64,000 bases of DNA from Synechococcus sp. MU1617 (GTDB lineage Bacteria; Cyanobacteriota; Cyanobacteriia; PCC-6307; Cyanobiaceae). The notes under the pieces are model-generated. The model was not told the origin of the DNA. It was given only the letters and a program-made list of their open reading frames with translations, and made no database searches. Each line of letters begins with the position of its first letter. Within the stretch, counting starts at the first letter, position 1. The stretch covers positions 62,001 to 126,000 of the forward strand of contig NZ_VTLB01000001.1 in the NCBI RefSeq assembly GCF_020514235.1. The letters are read 5' to 3'. A program made the translations under genes and the position numbers. This document shows, one piece after another, positions 26,046 through 33,912 of this stretch.

Positions 26046-27119
26046 ATGGCAACGGTGCAGGGCGGACGGGTTGCTGTGATCGGCGCCTCCGGCTACGGCG
26101 GCCTGCAGACCATCCGTCTGCTTCAGGGCCACCCTGGACTTTCCGTCAGCTTTCTGGGTGGTGAACGCAGTGCTGGTCAACGCTGGAGCTCTGTCTGTTC
26201 CTTCCTGCCCCTGCCGGACGACCCAACGGTGGAATCGGCGGATCCGGATCGAATTGCGGCCTGCTCCGATTTCGCAGTACTGAGCCTCCCCAACGGCCTG
26301 GCTTGTCAGTTGGCACCACAACTGCTGGAGCGGGGTGTGCGGGTGGTGGATCTCTCCGCCGACTTCCGCTACCGCTCTCTGGAGCAGTGGCTGAAGGTTT
26401 ACGCCAAGGAGGCTGGCTCCCTCAACCGTCAGGACGCTGAGCTCTGCAGCAGTGCCGTCTACGGCCTGCCGGAATGGAACGGCCCCGCCATCGCTGACGC
26501 GAAGCTTGTTGCAGCTCCCGGTTGCTTCCCCACCGCCAGCCTGCTGCCTCTGCTGCCGTTCCTTAAGCAGGGTCTGATCGAGGCGAGCGGCATCATCATT
26601 GATGCCAAGACAGGCACGTCCGGCGGGGGTCGGGTGCCGAAGGAGGCGATGCTGCTGGCGGAGGCCTCGGAATCCATCGCGCCCTACGGCGTTATCGGCC
26701 ATCGCCACACCTCTGAGATCGAGCAGATGGCGATGGAGGTGGCTGGCCAGGAGGTGCGGCTTCAGTTCACGCCACACCTGGTGCCGATGGTGCGTGGTCT
26801 GCTCTCCACGGTTTATGCCCGCCTGCGCGACCCCGGACTCACCGCCGAGGATTGCACCACGGTTCTGGATGCGATCTACCGCCACCACCCCTGTGTTGAA
26901 GTGCTGCCGGTGGGCACCTACCCCGCCACCAAGTGGGCGCGCCACACGAACCGTGCCCTGCTGTCGGTTCAGGTGGACAACCGCACGGGCCAGCTGGTGT
27001 TGATGAGTGCCATCGACAACCTGATCAAGGGCCAGGCCGGGCAGGGCGTGCAGTGCCTCAACCTGATGGCGGGTCTCGCCCCGCAGACGGGGCTGCCTTT
27101 GCAGCCGTTCTATCCCTGA
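26046..27119 (+). CDS. argC: N-acetyl-gamma-glutamyl-phosphate reductase
   Basis: A 357-residue NADPH-dependent enzyme of arginine synthesis that reduces acetylglutamyl phosphate to the semialdehyde. The N-terminal Rossmann motif is VAVIGASGYGGLQT; the catalytic cysteine is in VAAPGCFPTAS; later motifs are TGTSGGGR and GHRHTSEIEQ. ATG 26046 (MATVQGG) and ATG 26013 (MAGKTKS) are both possible; the shorter is chosen for usual length. It diverges from ribBA and its 3' end overlaps purN by 10 bp. Confidence 0.95.
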   Translation: MATVQGGRVAVIGASGYGGLQTIRLLQGHPGLSVSFLGGERSAGQRWSSVCSFLPLPDDPTVESADPDRIAACSDFAVLSLPNGLACQLAPQLLERGVRVVDLSADFRYRSLEQWLKVYAKEAGSLNRQDAELCSSAVYGLPEWNGPAIADAKLVAAPGCFPTASLLPLLPFLKQGLIEASGIIIDAKTGTSGGGRVPKEAMLLAEASESIAPYGVIGHRHTSEIEQMAMEVAGQEVRLQFTPHLVPMVRGLLSTVYARLRDPGLTAEDCTTVLDAIYRHHPCVEVLPVGTYPATKWARHTNRALLSVQVDNRTGQLVLMSAIDNLIKGQAGQGVQCLNLMAGLAPQTGLPLQPFYP

Positions 27120-27751
27120 CGCCAGGTTGGCTTCAGGCCAGCCAGGGCCCTAGGCAGGAGCAGATGTTCCTGCTCCTGAATGCGTTTGGCGAGCCTGGCG
27201 TGGTCATCTTCTTCGAGGACGGGAACGGCGGCCTGGGCCAAGATCGGTCCGGCATCCAGCTCCTCGGTGACGATGTGCACCGTGCAGCCGGTGATCTTCA
27301 CCCCGGCCTTCAGGGCCTGCCCGATGGCGTCCAGGCCACGGAAGCTGGGCAGCAATGAGGGGTGAATGTTGATCAGCCGTTCGGAATAGCCGCTGACCAA
27401 CACATCGGTGACGATCCGCATCCACCCCGCCATCACCACCAGCTCCACCTGGTCGGCACGAAACAGGCGCACCAATTCGCCGTCCAGCTCGCGCCGGTCC
27501 TTGATCAGGCGATGGTCGAGCACCGATACGGGAATGCCGAGACGCTCCGCACGCTGCTGGGCACCACAGCCCGGATTGTTCACCACCAGCCTCTGGATCC
27601 GCGCGTTGAGGTTCCCCGCCTGAATCGCCTGGGCCAGGGCCTCGAAGTTGCTGCCGTTTCCGGATGCCATCACCCCCAGCTGCAGCGGGGCCTGGTCAGC
27701 TCGATTGTCGTGGCTAGGGTCAGTCAAAGCGGGGTTCGGTCTATGTCCCAT
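27110..27751 (-). CDS. purN: Phosphoribosylglycinamide formyltransferase PurN
   Basis: A 213-residue formyl-THF-dependent transferase of purine synthesis. Motifs are MASGNGSNFEAL (phosphate-binding), RLINIHPSLLPSFRG with the catalytic His, and VTEELDAGPILAQ. The start is uncertain: ATG 27751 overlaps the start of the divergent Ycf35-like gene by 9 bp, while TTG 27727 would avoid this; the extra residues before LQLGVMASG are not conserved in the family. Confidence 0.92.
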   Translation of the reverse strand: MGHRPNPALTDPSHDNRADQAPLQLGVMASGNGSNFEALAQAIQAGNLNARIQRLVVNNPGCGAQQRAERLGIPVSVLDHRLIKDRRELDGELVRLFRADQVELVVMAGWMRIVTDVLVSGYSERLINIHPSLLPSFRGLDAIGQALKAGVKITGCTVHIVTEELDAGPILAQAAVPVLEEDDHARLAKRIQEQEHLLLPRALAGLKPTWRQG

Positions 27752-28093
27752 CTCTCCATCCTGCCGACTGTCTTCACCGACCTCGAGCGTCTGGTTCAGG
27801 CCCTTTGTGATGAGGGCTTCACGGTGGAGCGAACGACCGAATTGCAGGGATTCGCGGACGACTCCCACGCCGTTGATGTGCTGGCGTTTCAGGGCTCTGC
27901 CATGCCCCTGGGCTGGACCCAGCGAGAGAACGGAACGATCGTGATGCATGGCGATATCCAGCGAATCAGCCGCCAGCCGGGACTTGAACAGCGCTTGCAG
28001 CGGGTGACCCGCCGCTACGCCCTGCTCCATGCCATCGACCAAGTGCACCTCGGTGACATGGGTTCGGCCGACCTGATTCTGCAGACCCACTGA
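27743..28093 (+). CDS. ycf35: Ycf35-like protein (DUF1257)
   Basis: A 116-residue protein starting MSHLSILPTVFTDLERLVQAL, matching the DUF1257 family that includes plastid-encoded Ycf35. No function is established. The ATG at 27743 lies within the first codons of divergent purN. The stop is separated from the GTG of the M61 peptidase gene by one base, so they are probably cotranscribed. Confidence 0.82.
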   Translation: MSHLSILPTVFTDLERLVQALCDEGFTVERTTELQGFADDSHAVDVLAFQGSAMPLGWTQRENGTIVMHGDIQRISRQPGLEQRLQRVTRRYALLHAIDQVHLGDMGSADLILQTH

Positions 28094-28094
28094 C

Positions 28095-29792
28095 GTGTTC
28101 GAACCGGTTCAGATCCGGCTCGATCTGAGCCATCCCCAAACCCAGACCATCGCTGTGTCCATCCAGTGGACACCGCAGACCCAACGCCAGATCTTCCGAC
28201 TGCCGGTGTGGACGCCGGGGTCGTACACGGTGCGTGATCATGCCCAGCACCTGCATAGCCTGCAGCTGCATGCCAACGGTGAGGAGCTCCCGCTACGTCG
28301 GATAGCGCCGCACCAATGGCTCTGCGATCTGCCGGATCTCAGCCCGCTCACGCTCAACTATCAGCTTGAGGCCCGAGATCTGACCGTCCGCACCGGGTTG
28401 CTGGATCCCGATTTCGCATCGCTCTGCCTTGCCGCTTTGGCGATGGAGATCGACGGCTGCCGCTGGTCGCCGCACCATGTTGCCGTCACGGCTCCGCAGC
28501 ACTGGAGTGTGCATCTGCCGCTGGAGGCCAGTGCTCAGGGCTGGGTGGCTGCCGATTTCGATGCTCTCGTGGACAGCCCGCTGCATGCGGGGCCCTTTCA
28601 GGCGGAACCCTTCACAGTGGAGGGCAAGAACCATGAGCTGCTGCTAATCGGCACGCCGCCGATGGGTTGGCCGCCGAGCTTCATCAGCGACATCGAGAAG
28701 GTTTGCAGTGCAACCTGTCGCTTGCTGGGAACGCCACCTCCGGCGGGGGATCGGTACCAGCTGGTTCTGCAACTGCTCGATCAGGGCTATGGCGGCCTAG
28801 AACACGATCACAGTGCTGTGCTCCAGTTCAGTTGGGCGGCCCTTGCCAAGCCCAAGGGCTACCGGCAGCTGTTGCAGCTGATCGGCCATGAATACCTGCA
28901 TCAGTGGAATGTGCGGCGGCTGCGTCCTGTTGAGCTGCGTCCTTACGACTACGGGCAGGCGGTGATCACCGAAGGCCTCTGGTTTGCCGAGGGAATCACC
29001 AGCTACTTCGACCTCAGCCTGCCCCTGCTAGCGGGGTGTTCGGATCGGCCGACCCTGCTCAAGGATTTGGGGGAGGAGCTGTCCAGCGTGCTGATGTCAC
29101 CCGGCTGTTCGATCCAGTCGCTGGCGGCCAGTGCCCGTGAGGCGTGGATCAAGCTTTACAAGGCGACGCCAGCTTCGCGGGACAGCCAGATCAGCTACTA
29201 CCGCCTTGGTGCTGCAGTGGCCTTCTGCCTGGATGTCCGCCTGCGGCAGCGCGGCCACTCCATGGCCGCGATCCTGCGGGAGTTGTGGCATGGTCCCGGC
29301 CGTCAGGCCCGTGGCTACAGCCGTGATGACATCAAGGCCGCCCTGGCTCGATGGGATGCCGATCTTGCGGCGGATCTGGATCAATGGCTGGACCAGCCCG
29401 AGGCCCTTCCCCTCCTTGATTGCGTGGAGGCCCTGGGGCTGCGCATGGACCCTGTGCCGCTCAAGCATCCCGACCACGGACTCACCCTCAAGGATGCTGA
29501 CGGTGCCGCTTTGATTCAGAGGGTGCGCCGGGACAGTCCCGGCCAAGGGGCTGGGCTTGTGGTGGGTGATGAGCTTTTGGCGATTAATGGCTACCGGGTG
29601 CGTCGCAGCGGTGACCTTTCAGTTCTGCTTGAGAAGCAGGAGAGTGTGCGCGTCACCTATTCACGACGCAGCCTGCTTAAGGAGACCCAGCTTTCCCCTG
29701 GCACCGGTGTGGACCATTGGGTGTTGGATTGGGATCCTGGGTGCACAAGGGAACAACGGCAGTTGCGGGATCGATGGTTCGAGATCGTTTAA
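28095..29792 (+). CDS. M61 family metallopeptidase with PDZ domain
   Basis: A 565-residue glycyl-aminopeptidase-type protein. It has the N-terminal beta domain of M61 (PVWTPGSYTVRDHAQHL), a zinc-binding HEYLH at 265-269 with HQWNVRRLRP after it, a downstream glutamate in FAEGITSYFD, and a C-terminal PDZ-like region (QGAGLVVGDELLAINGYRV). No signal peptide is seen, so it is predicted cytosolic. The GTG start is one base after the Ycf35-like stop. The last 19 bp overlap the amidase gene. Confidence 0.9.
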   Translation: MFEPVQIRLDLSHPQTQTIAVSIQWTPQTQRQIFRLPVWTPGSYTVRDHAQHLHSLQLHANGEELPLRRIAPHQWLCDLPDLSPLTLNYQLEARDLTVRTGLLDPDFASLCLAALAMEIDGCRWSPHHVAVTAPQHWSVHLPLEASAQGWVAADFDALVDSPLHAGPFQAEPFTVEGKNHELLLIGTPPMGWPPSFISDIEKVCSATCRLLGTPPPAGDRYQLVLQLLDQGYGGLEHDHSAVLQFSWAALAKPKGYRQLLQLIGHEYLHQWNVRRLRPVELRPYDYGQAVITEGLWFAEGITSYFDLSLPLLAGCSDRPTLLKDLGEELSSVLMSPGCSIQSLAASAREAWIKLYKATPASRDSQISYYRLGAAVAFCLDVRLRQRGHSMAAILRELWHGPGRQARGYSRDDIKAALARWDADLAADLDQWLDQPEALPLLDCVEALGLRMDPVPLKHPDHGLTLKDADGAALIQRVRRDSPGQGAGLVVGDELLAINGYRVRRSGDLSVLLEKQESVRVTYSRRSLLKETQLSPGTGVDHWVLDWDPGCTREQRQLRDRWFEIV

Positions 29793-30661
29793 GCCGTTGC
29801 TGGAGCGGTGTCTGGAACCGCGTTGATAAGAACCGTTCGCTCGCGATCAGCGTTGCTGCAGCGGGGGCTTTGGCTCTGGGACTGACCGGCTGGGTGTTGA
29901 TGGATCCAGGGGAGCTGTCCCCTGTGGTGATGGAACGCGGTCGCCAACGGGAAGACAATCCCTCCTCATCGTTGCCGTTGCCGCCGAAGTCGCGCTCCTG
30001 GCGGTCGCCACTGGCCCGCCAGTGCTCGGGTGTGGACACCACTTTGCGGTCGCGTTTGAACCAGCTCGAAGCCCGCTCGAGTTCCTGGCGGGCCTTCGTG
30101 AAGATCGATCCCACCAATTTTGGTGATCGCTATGACAAGGACGCCTACGGCCGCGTGATTGATGCCACGCCGCGGGTGGTGGTGCTGCACGAAACCGTCT
30201 ATTCGCTGAGCTCCGCCTTGAACACCTTCATGACGCCGCACCCGCGGGATGAAGATCAGGTGAGCTATCACACGTTGGTGGGCCAGGACGGGCGCGTTGT
30301 TGATCTGGTGGACCCGTTAAGTCGTGCCTACGGCGCGGGTTACTCCGCCTTTCTGGGGGAGTGGGCGATCACCAACAAGAAGCTCAAGGGCTCCGTTAAC
30401 AACTTTGCCTTGCACCTGAGCCTGGAAACCCCGCCGTCAGGGGCGAATGCCTATGGCTCTCATTCGGGCTACACCACCCAGCAATACGACGCGTTGGCCT
30501 TGGTGTTGTCCGGTTGGATCCGCTCCTTCAATCTGCCGCCGGCGGCGATCACCACCCATCGCCATGTGGATCTGGGCGGAGAACGCGGTGATCCACGCAG
30601 TTTTGACTGGTCGAAACTGCAGACGCGACTCGCGGCCCTCGGGGACCTCTGCGTGACCTGA
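29774..30661 (+). CDS. N-acetylmuramoyl-L-alanine amidase (Amidase_2 type), membrane anchored
   Basis: A 295-residue zinc amidase that would cleave the MurNAc-L-alanine bond of peptidoglycan. An N-terminal helix (LAISVAAAGALALGLTGWVL, about residues 22-41) is a signal anchor. The catalytic domain has VVLHETVYS (His139, zinc ligand), NNFALHLSLE and a C-terminal THRHVDLGGERGDPRSFDW carrying the other ligands. ATG 29774 lies inside the end of the M61 gene; the longer frame start at 29717 would add nothing conserved. Confidence 0.87.
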   Translation: MVRDRLSRCWSGVWNRVDKNRSLAISVAAAGALALGLTGWVLMDPGELSPVVMERGRQREDNPSSSLPLPPKSRSWRSPLARQCSGVDTTLRSRLNQLEARSSSWRAFVKIDPTNFGDRYDKDAYGRVIDATPRVVVLHETVYSLSSALNTFMTPHPRDEDQVSYHTLVGQDGRVVDLVDPLSRAYGAGYSAFLGEWAITNKKLKGSVNNFALHLSLETPPSGANAYGSHSGYTTQQYDALALVLSGWIRSFNLPPAAITTHRHVDLGGERGDPRSFDWSKLQTRLAALGDLCVT

Positions 30662-30698
30662 GGCGTCGTTAGCGTTCAGCATCCTGTTCAGTGCGTCG

Positions 30699-30938
30699 TT
30701 GACAACGCTCCCCAGCGAAGATCTCGATCGGATCATTGAAATGGCCTGGGAAGACCGCACTCCATTTGAGGCGATCGAATTTCAATTCGGACTCTCCGAG
30801 CCGCAGGTGATTGCTGTGATGCGGCAACAGATGAAAGCGTCGTCGTTCAAGCTCTGGCGCAAGCGGGTGAGCGGCCGCAAAACCAAACATGCCGCCACCA
30901 GCCGCTCCGATCGGTTCCGGGCGAGCTGCCATAAGTGA
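30699..30938 (+). CDS. TIGR03643/DUF2805 family small protein
   Basis: A 79-residue basic protein with the family core DRIIEMAWEDRTPFEAIEFQ, a helix-turn-helix-like middle (LSEPQVIAVMRQQMK) and FKLWRKRVSGRKTKH. The function is unknown, though it looks nucleic-acid binding. The only start giving the complete core is TTG 30699; the first in-frame ATG (30741) would remove conserved residues. It lies 37 bp after the amidase gene. Confidence 0.78.
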   Translation: MTTLPSEDLDRIIEMAWEDRTPFEAIEFQFGLSEPQVIAVMRQQMKASSFKLWRKRVSGRKTKHAATSRSDRFRASCHK

Positions 30939-30955
30939 TTGCATCCTGCGTCGGT

Positions 30956-31255
30956 TCAGCGAAGGACGCCGCGCAGGATTCCCTCCACAAGACCCACCGG
31001 AATCACGCCTGTTGGGGCGATGGCAGGCGAGCTACGGAAACTTGGTCCTGAGATCAGACCTGCAGCCATCTGACCCATGGCTCCACCCAGAGGGCCGAGA
31101 TCAGCTCTGGATTGGGGAGGAGCGGTGAAGGCCCTGACGCAGCCATAGAAATCCCTAGCGTCTTTGCACTGGTCAGCCACCTCGGCATCCACCTGAGCCA
31201 ATGCTGCGGTTGGGAACAGCAGGCCAAACGCAAGCGGTATCAGGAGTTGTTTCAT
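30956..31255 (-). CDS. Small exported protein of unknown function
   Basis: A 99-residue protein with a clear Sec signal peptide (MKQLLIPLAFGLLFPTAALA) cleaved near AQVDAE. The mature part has two cysteines in DQCKDARDFYGCVRAF, which could form a disulfide, and a Gly/Pro/Ser-rich rest. I do not recognise the family. It is predicted to be periplasmic or lumenal. It is preceded by a 156-bp gap that contains two hairpins. Confidence 0.65.
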   Translation of the reverse strand: MKQLLIPLAFGLLFPTAALAQVDAEVADQCKDARDFYGCVRAFTAPPQSRADLGPLGGAMGQMAAGLISGPSFRSSPAIAPTGVIPVGLVEGILRGVLR

Positions 31256-31300
31256 CGATCTTCTGAGTTGGATCGATTCTTCAACAGCCAGGGGGCTTCT

Positions 31301-31322
31301 GCCTCCCCCAAATGGGGGAGGC
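31301..31322. repeat. GC-rich perfect hairpin
   Basis: GCCTCCCCC and GGGGGAGGC form a perfect 9-bp stem with loop AAAT, about 45 bp upstream of the small exported protein gene and downstream of the lysozyme-like gene, both on the minus strand. No U-tract follows on either strand. It could terminate the upstream transcript, or stabilise or attenuate the leader of the downstream one. Confidence 0.6.
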
Positions 31323-31373
31323 CTGGATGCTCAGAACTCACTCAACTGAGGGATGAGGAGATGAGCGATTGGA

Positions 31374-31394
31374 TTGGCTTCCCCTAAAAGCCAA
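31374..31394. terminator. Hairpin downstream of the lysozyme-like gene, possible terminator
   Basis: TTGGCTT and AAGCCAA form a perfect 7-bp stem with a 7-base loop (CCCCTAA on the plus strand), 17 bp past the minus-strand stop at 31412. There is no U-tract, so terminator function is inferred from position. Confidence 0.4.
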
Positions 31395-31411
31395 CTCCTC
31401 TCCGTGGATTT

Positions 31412-32182
31412 TTAAACAGTGATGTCTGGATTCGGTTGATGACCGCCGTAAATCAACCCGTGCAGTTCAGGGTCCTGCATGTAGCCCAGCACCCGAGCCG
31501 GGTAATCCAGTTTTCCGTTGTGCAGGTAGGTGAGGGTGGCGATCGCCTTGGCATCGAGATACGAGCGACTTGCTTGCAGCATCAAGTTGTCCGGTAGGCC
31601 CAGGGCCAACTTCAGCCGTTGGAACTTCGCCGCCAGCAAGGTGATGTTCATCTCGGGGTCCAGCAATTGATTGCGGGCCCAGGTGATTTCTTCCGGCGTT
31701 GGTTTCTCGGAAAGTCGCTTCTGATGAATCAGCTCAGCAATGCCGAGCTGCGCGAGACCATGGGTCTTCACCAGGCCGGAGTGGGCGATGAAGGGGAGGC
31801 TCTCCCCTGGCTTGGAGTGCTGGATCTCGTCGAAGAGAACGGCCGTGATCAACATCGGATTCACCTGATGCGCCGTTGCTTCGCGCAGGATCACCGGTTT
31901 CAGCTTCCGCAGGCGATTCAAGGTTGATGAGCGCAGCGGTTTGAGCTGATCGACGCTGCTTGTGAACAGCTGGGCCAGCTGCGTCTGGGGGCCGTGCACC
32001 CCGAAGCGCCTTTGGAGCAGCTTCAGTTCTTCCGGGGTGAAGTCGGTCGGCTCTAGCCTGTCTTCCACCACCACAGGCAACTGATCCTCAACCTCAGCCA
32101 CCGGCTGTGACCACTGACCGACCAGGAAGAGGCTCGCTGCCATCGCCAGTAGCCCAGTGGTCAATCGCAGTTGCTCAGCCAT
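31412..32182 (-). CDS. Membrane-anchored or exported lysozyme/transglycosylase-like protein, unknown
   Basis: A 256-residue protein with an N-terminal hydrophobic segment (LTTGLLAMAASLFLVGQW) that serves as signal or anchor. The rest is helical: LKPVILREATAHQVNPMLITAVLFDEIQ resembles the opening helices of soluble lytic transglycosylase folds, with a candidate catalytic glutamate in FDEIQHS, then HGLAQLGIAE and a repeated-helix C-terminus. Similarity is by pattern only. ATG 32182 (MAEQLRLT) is chosen because it starts at the signal. It diverges from pgi. Confidence 0.6.
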   Translation of the reverse strand: MAEQLRLTTGLLAMAASLFLVGQWSQPVAEVEDQLPVVVEDRLEPTDFTPEELKLLQRRFGVHGPQTQLAQLFTSSVDQLKPLRSSTLNRLRKLKPVILREATAHQVNPMLITAVLFDEIQHSKPGESLPFIAHSGLVKTHGLAQLGIAELIHQKRLSEKPTPEEITWARNQLLDPEMNITLLAAKFQRLKLALGLPDNLMLQASRSYLDAKAIATLTYLHNGKLDYPARVLGYMQDPELHGLIYGGHQPNPDITV

Positions 32183-32297
32183 GGGGGCTGGAAATGGGGT
32201 CAGCGGAATGTGACATGAAACTAGCCGGGGTGTCCTTTTGCGTGGGCATCCCGTCAGATTCTGGATACGTTCAGCAAGACCGCATCGTCCGCCAGGC

Positions 32298-33896
32298 ATG
32301 AGCTTTCCGGATTTCAACGCTTCCGACGCTCATATTCAGTGGCAACGCTTCTGCGACCTCGGCTGGTATCACGATGATCTGGGCGTCTGGCTCGACATCA
32401 GCCGGATGCACGTGAACGCCGCAGACCTGCAGGCTCTGCAGCCTCGGATGGACAAGGCTTTCGCTGCAATGCAGGAGCTGGAAGCCGGTGCAATCGCCAA
32501 CCCAGATGAGCAGCGCCAGGTGGGTCACTACTGGCTGCGCACCCCCGAACTCGCCCCCTCCTCAGAGCTGCAACAGCACATTTCCAGGGAAATCGATCTG
32601 ATCGCAGCCTTCGGGCGCGATGTGATCAACGGAACGATCAAGGCGCCCAACGGTGAAACCTTCACCGATGTGCTCTGGATCGGCATCGGCGGCAGTGGTC
32701 TTGGCCCCGCCTTGATGATCAAGGCCCTGCAGAACCCAGGCGAGGGTCTCCCGTTTCATTTCTTCGACAACGTCGACCCCGACGGGATGAGCAACGTCCT
32801 GGCGGGATTGAAGGGTCGTCTTGACCGCACGTTGGTGGTGACGGTGAGCAAGTCGGGGGGCACCCCTGAACCCCACCTCGGATTGGAGCAGGCCCGCCAT
32901 CGCCTTGTGGCCGCTGGTGGCCAGTGGGCCGGTCAGGCCGTTGCCGTGACGATGCTCGATAGCAAGCTGGATCAGCAGGCCCAGGCCGAGGGGTGGCTCA
33001 AGCGCTTTGACATGTTCGATTGGGTGGGGGGACGCACCAGCATCACCAGTGCCGTTGGTCTGCTGCCCGGTGCCCTGATCGGTAGCGACATCCGCGACTT
33101 CCTCACCGGCGCATCTCAGATGGATGCCGCCACCCGCGCAGCGGATCTACGCCGCAATCCAGCGGCCCTGATGGCCGCGTCCTGGTATGTGGCCGGTGGG
33201 GGGCGAGGTCAGCGTGACATGGTTGTTCTGCCATACCGCGATCGCCTGGAGGTGTTCAGCCGCTACCTCCAGCAGCTGGTGATGGAATCCCTGGGCAAGC
33301 GCCTGGATCGCAACGGTGAGGTCGTTCACCAGGGCATCGCTGTTTACGGCAACAAAGGCTCTACCGACCAGCACGCCTATGTGCAGCAACTGCGCGATGG
33401 TGTCGACAACTTCTTCGCAACGTTCATCGAGGTGCTCGAGGACGCGAGCGATATCCCCACGATTGACGGGGAATGCCCTGGCGACTTCCTCGATGGTTTC
33501 CTGCAGGGCACCCGCTCAGCCCTCACCGAGGGTGGGCGCCAGAGCATGACGATCAGCATGCGCCGCTTTGATTCACGCCGTCTCGGTGCATTGATCGCTC
33601 TGTTCGAGCGCGCCGTCGGTCTCTATGGCGAACTTGTGAACATCAACGCCTACCACCAGCCCGGCGTTGAAGCCGGCAAGAAGGCGGCGGCGGCGATTCT
33701 TGGCCTGCAAGGCCGTGTGGAGGCGATCCTGGCCGACGGTGTGGCCCGTTCCGCCGATGAGATCCGCCTGGCCCTCGGGGATGGCACCGACGAATCCATC
33801 TTCTGGATCCTGCGTCACCTCACCGGCAACCAGCGTGGTTTCAGTGCCCAGGGCGACTGGAGCCAGCCCGCCTCGATGCGCTTCAGCAAAGGCTGA
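32298..33896 (+). CDS. pgi: Glucose-6-phosphate isomerase
   Basis: A 532-residue enzyme that interconverts glucose 6-phosphate and fructose 6-phosphate. Motifs are WIGIGGSGLGPALM, VTVSKSGGTPEPHLG, the GKRLDRNGEVVHQG segment and the catalytic-region GSTDQHAYVQQL. ATG 32298 is followed by a normal N-terminus. Its stop codon lies inside a hairpin shared with convergent leuS. Confidence 0.97.
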   Translation: MSFPDFNASDAHIQWQRFCDLGWYHDDLGVWLDISRMHVNAADLQALQPRMDKAFAAMQELEAGAIANPDEQRQVGHYWLRTPELAPSSELQQHISREIDLIAAFGRDVINGTIKAPNGETFTDVLWIGIGGSGLGPALMIKALQNPGEGLPFHFFDNVDPDGMSNVLAGLKGRLDRTLVVTVSKSGGTPEPHLGLEQARHRLVAAGGQWAGQAVAVTMLDSKLDQQAQAEGWLKRFDMFDWVGGRTSITSAVGLLPGALIGSDIRDFLTGASQMDAATRAADLRRNPAALMAASWYVAGGGRGQRDMVVLPYRDRLEVFSRYLQQLVMESLGKRLDRNGEVVHQGIAVYGNKGSTDQHAYVQQLRDGVDNFFATFIEVLEDASDIPTIDGECPGDFLDGFLQGTRSALTEGGRQSMTISMRRFDSRRLGALIALFERAVGLYGELVNINAYHQPGVEAGKKAAAAILGLQGRVEAILADGVARSADEIRLALGDGTDESIFWILRHLTGNQRGFSAQGDWSQPASMRFSKG

Positions 33897-33912
33897 TCCC
33901 GTCTGGGATCAG
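33893..33912. terminator. Hairpin containing the stop codons of pgi and leuS
   Basis: CTGATCCC (33893-33900) and GGGATCAG (33905-33912) form a perfect 8-bp stem with loop GTCT. The TGA of pgi (33894-33896) and the complement of the leuS TGA (33909-33911) lie in opposite arms, so one hairpin serves both convergent transcripts. There is no U-tract. Confidence 0.55.
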
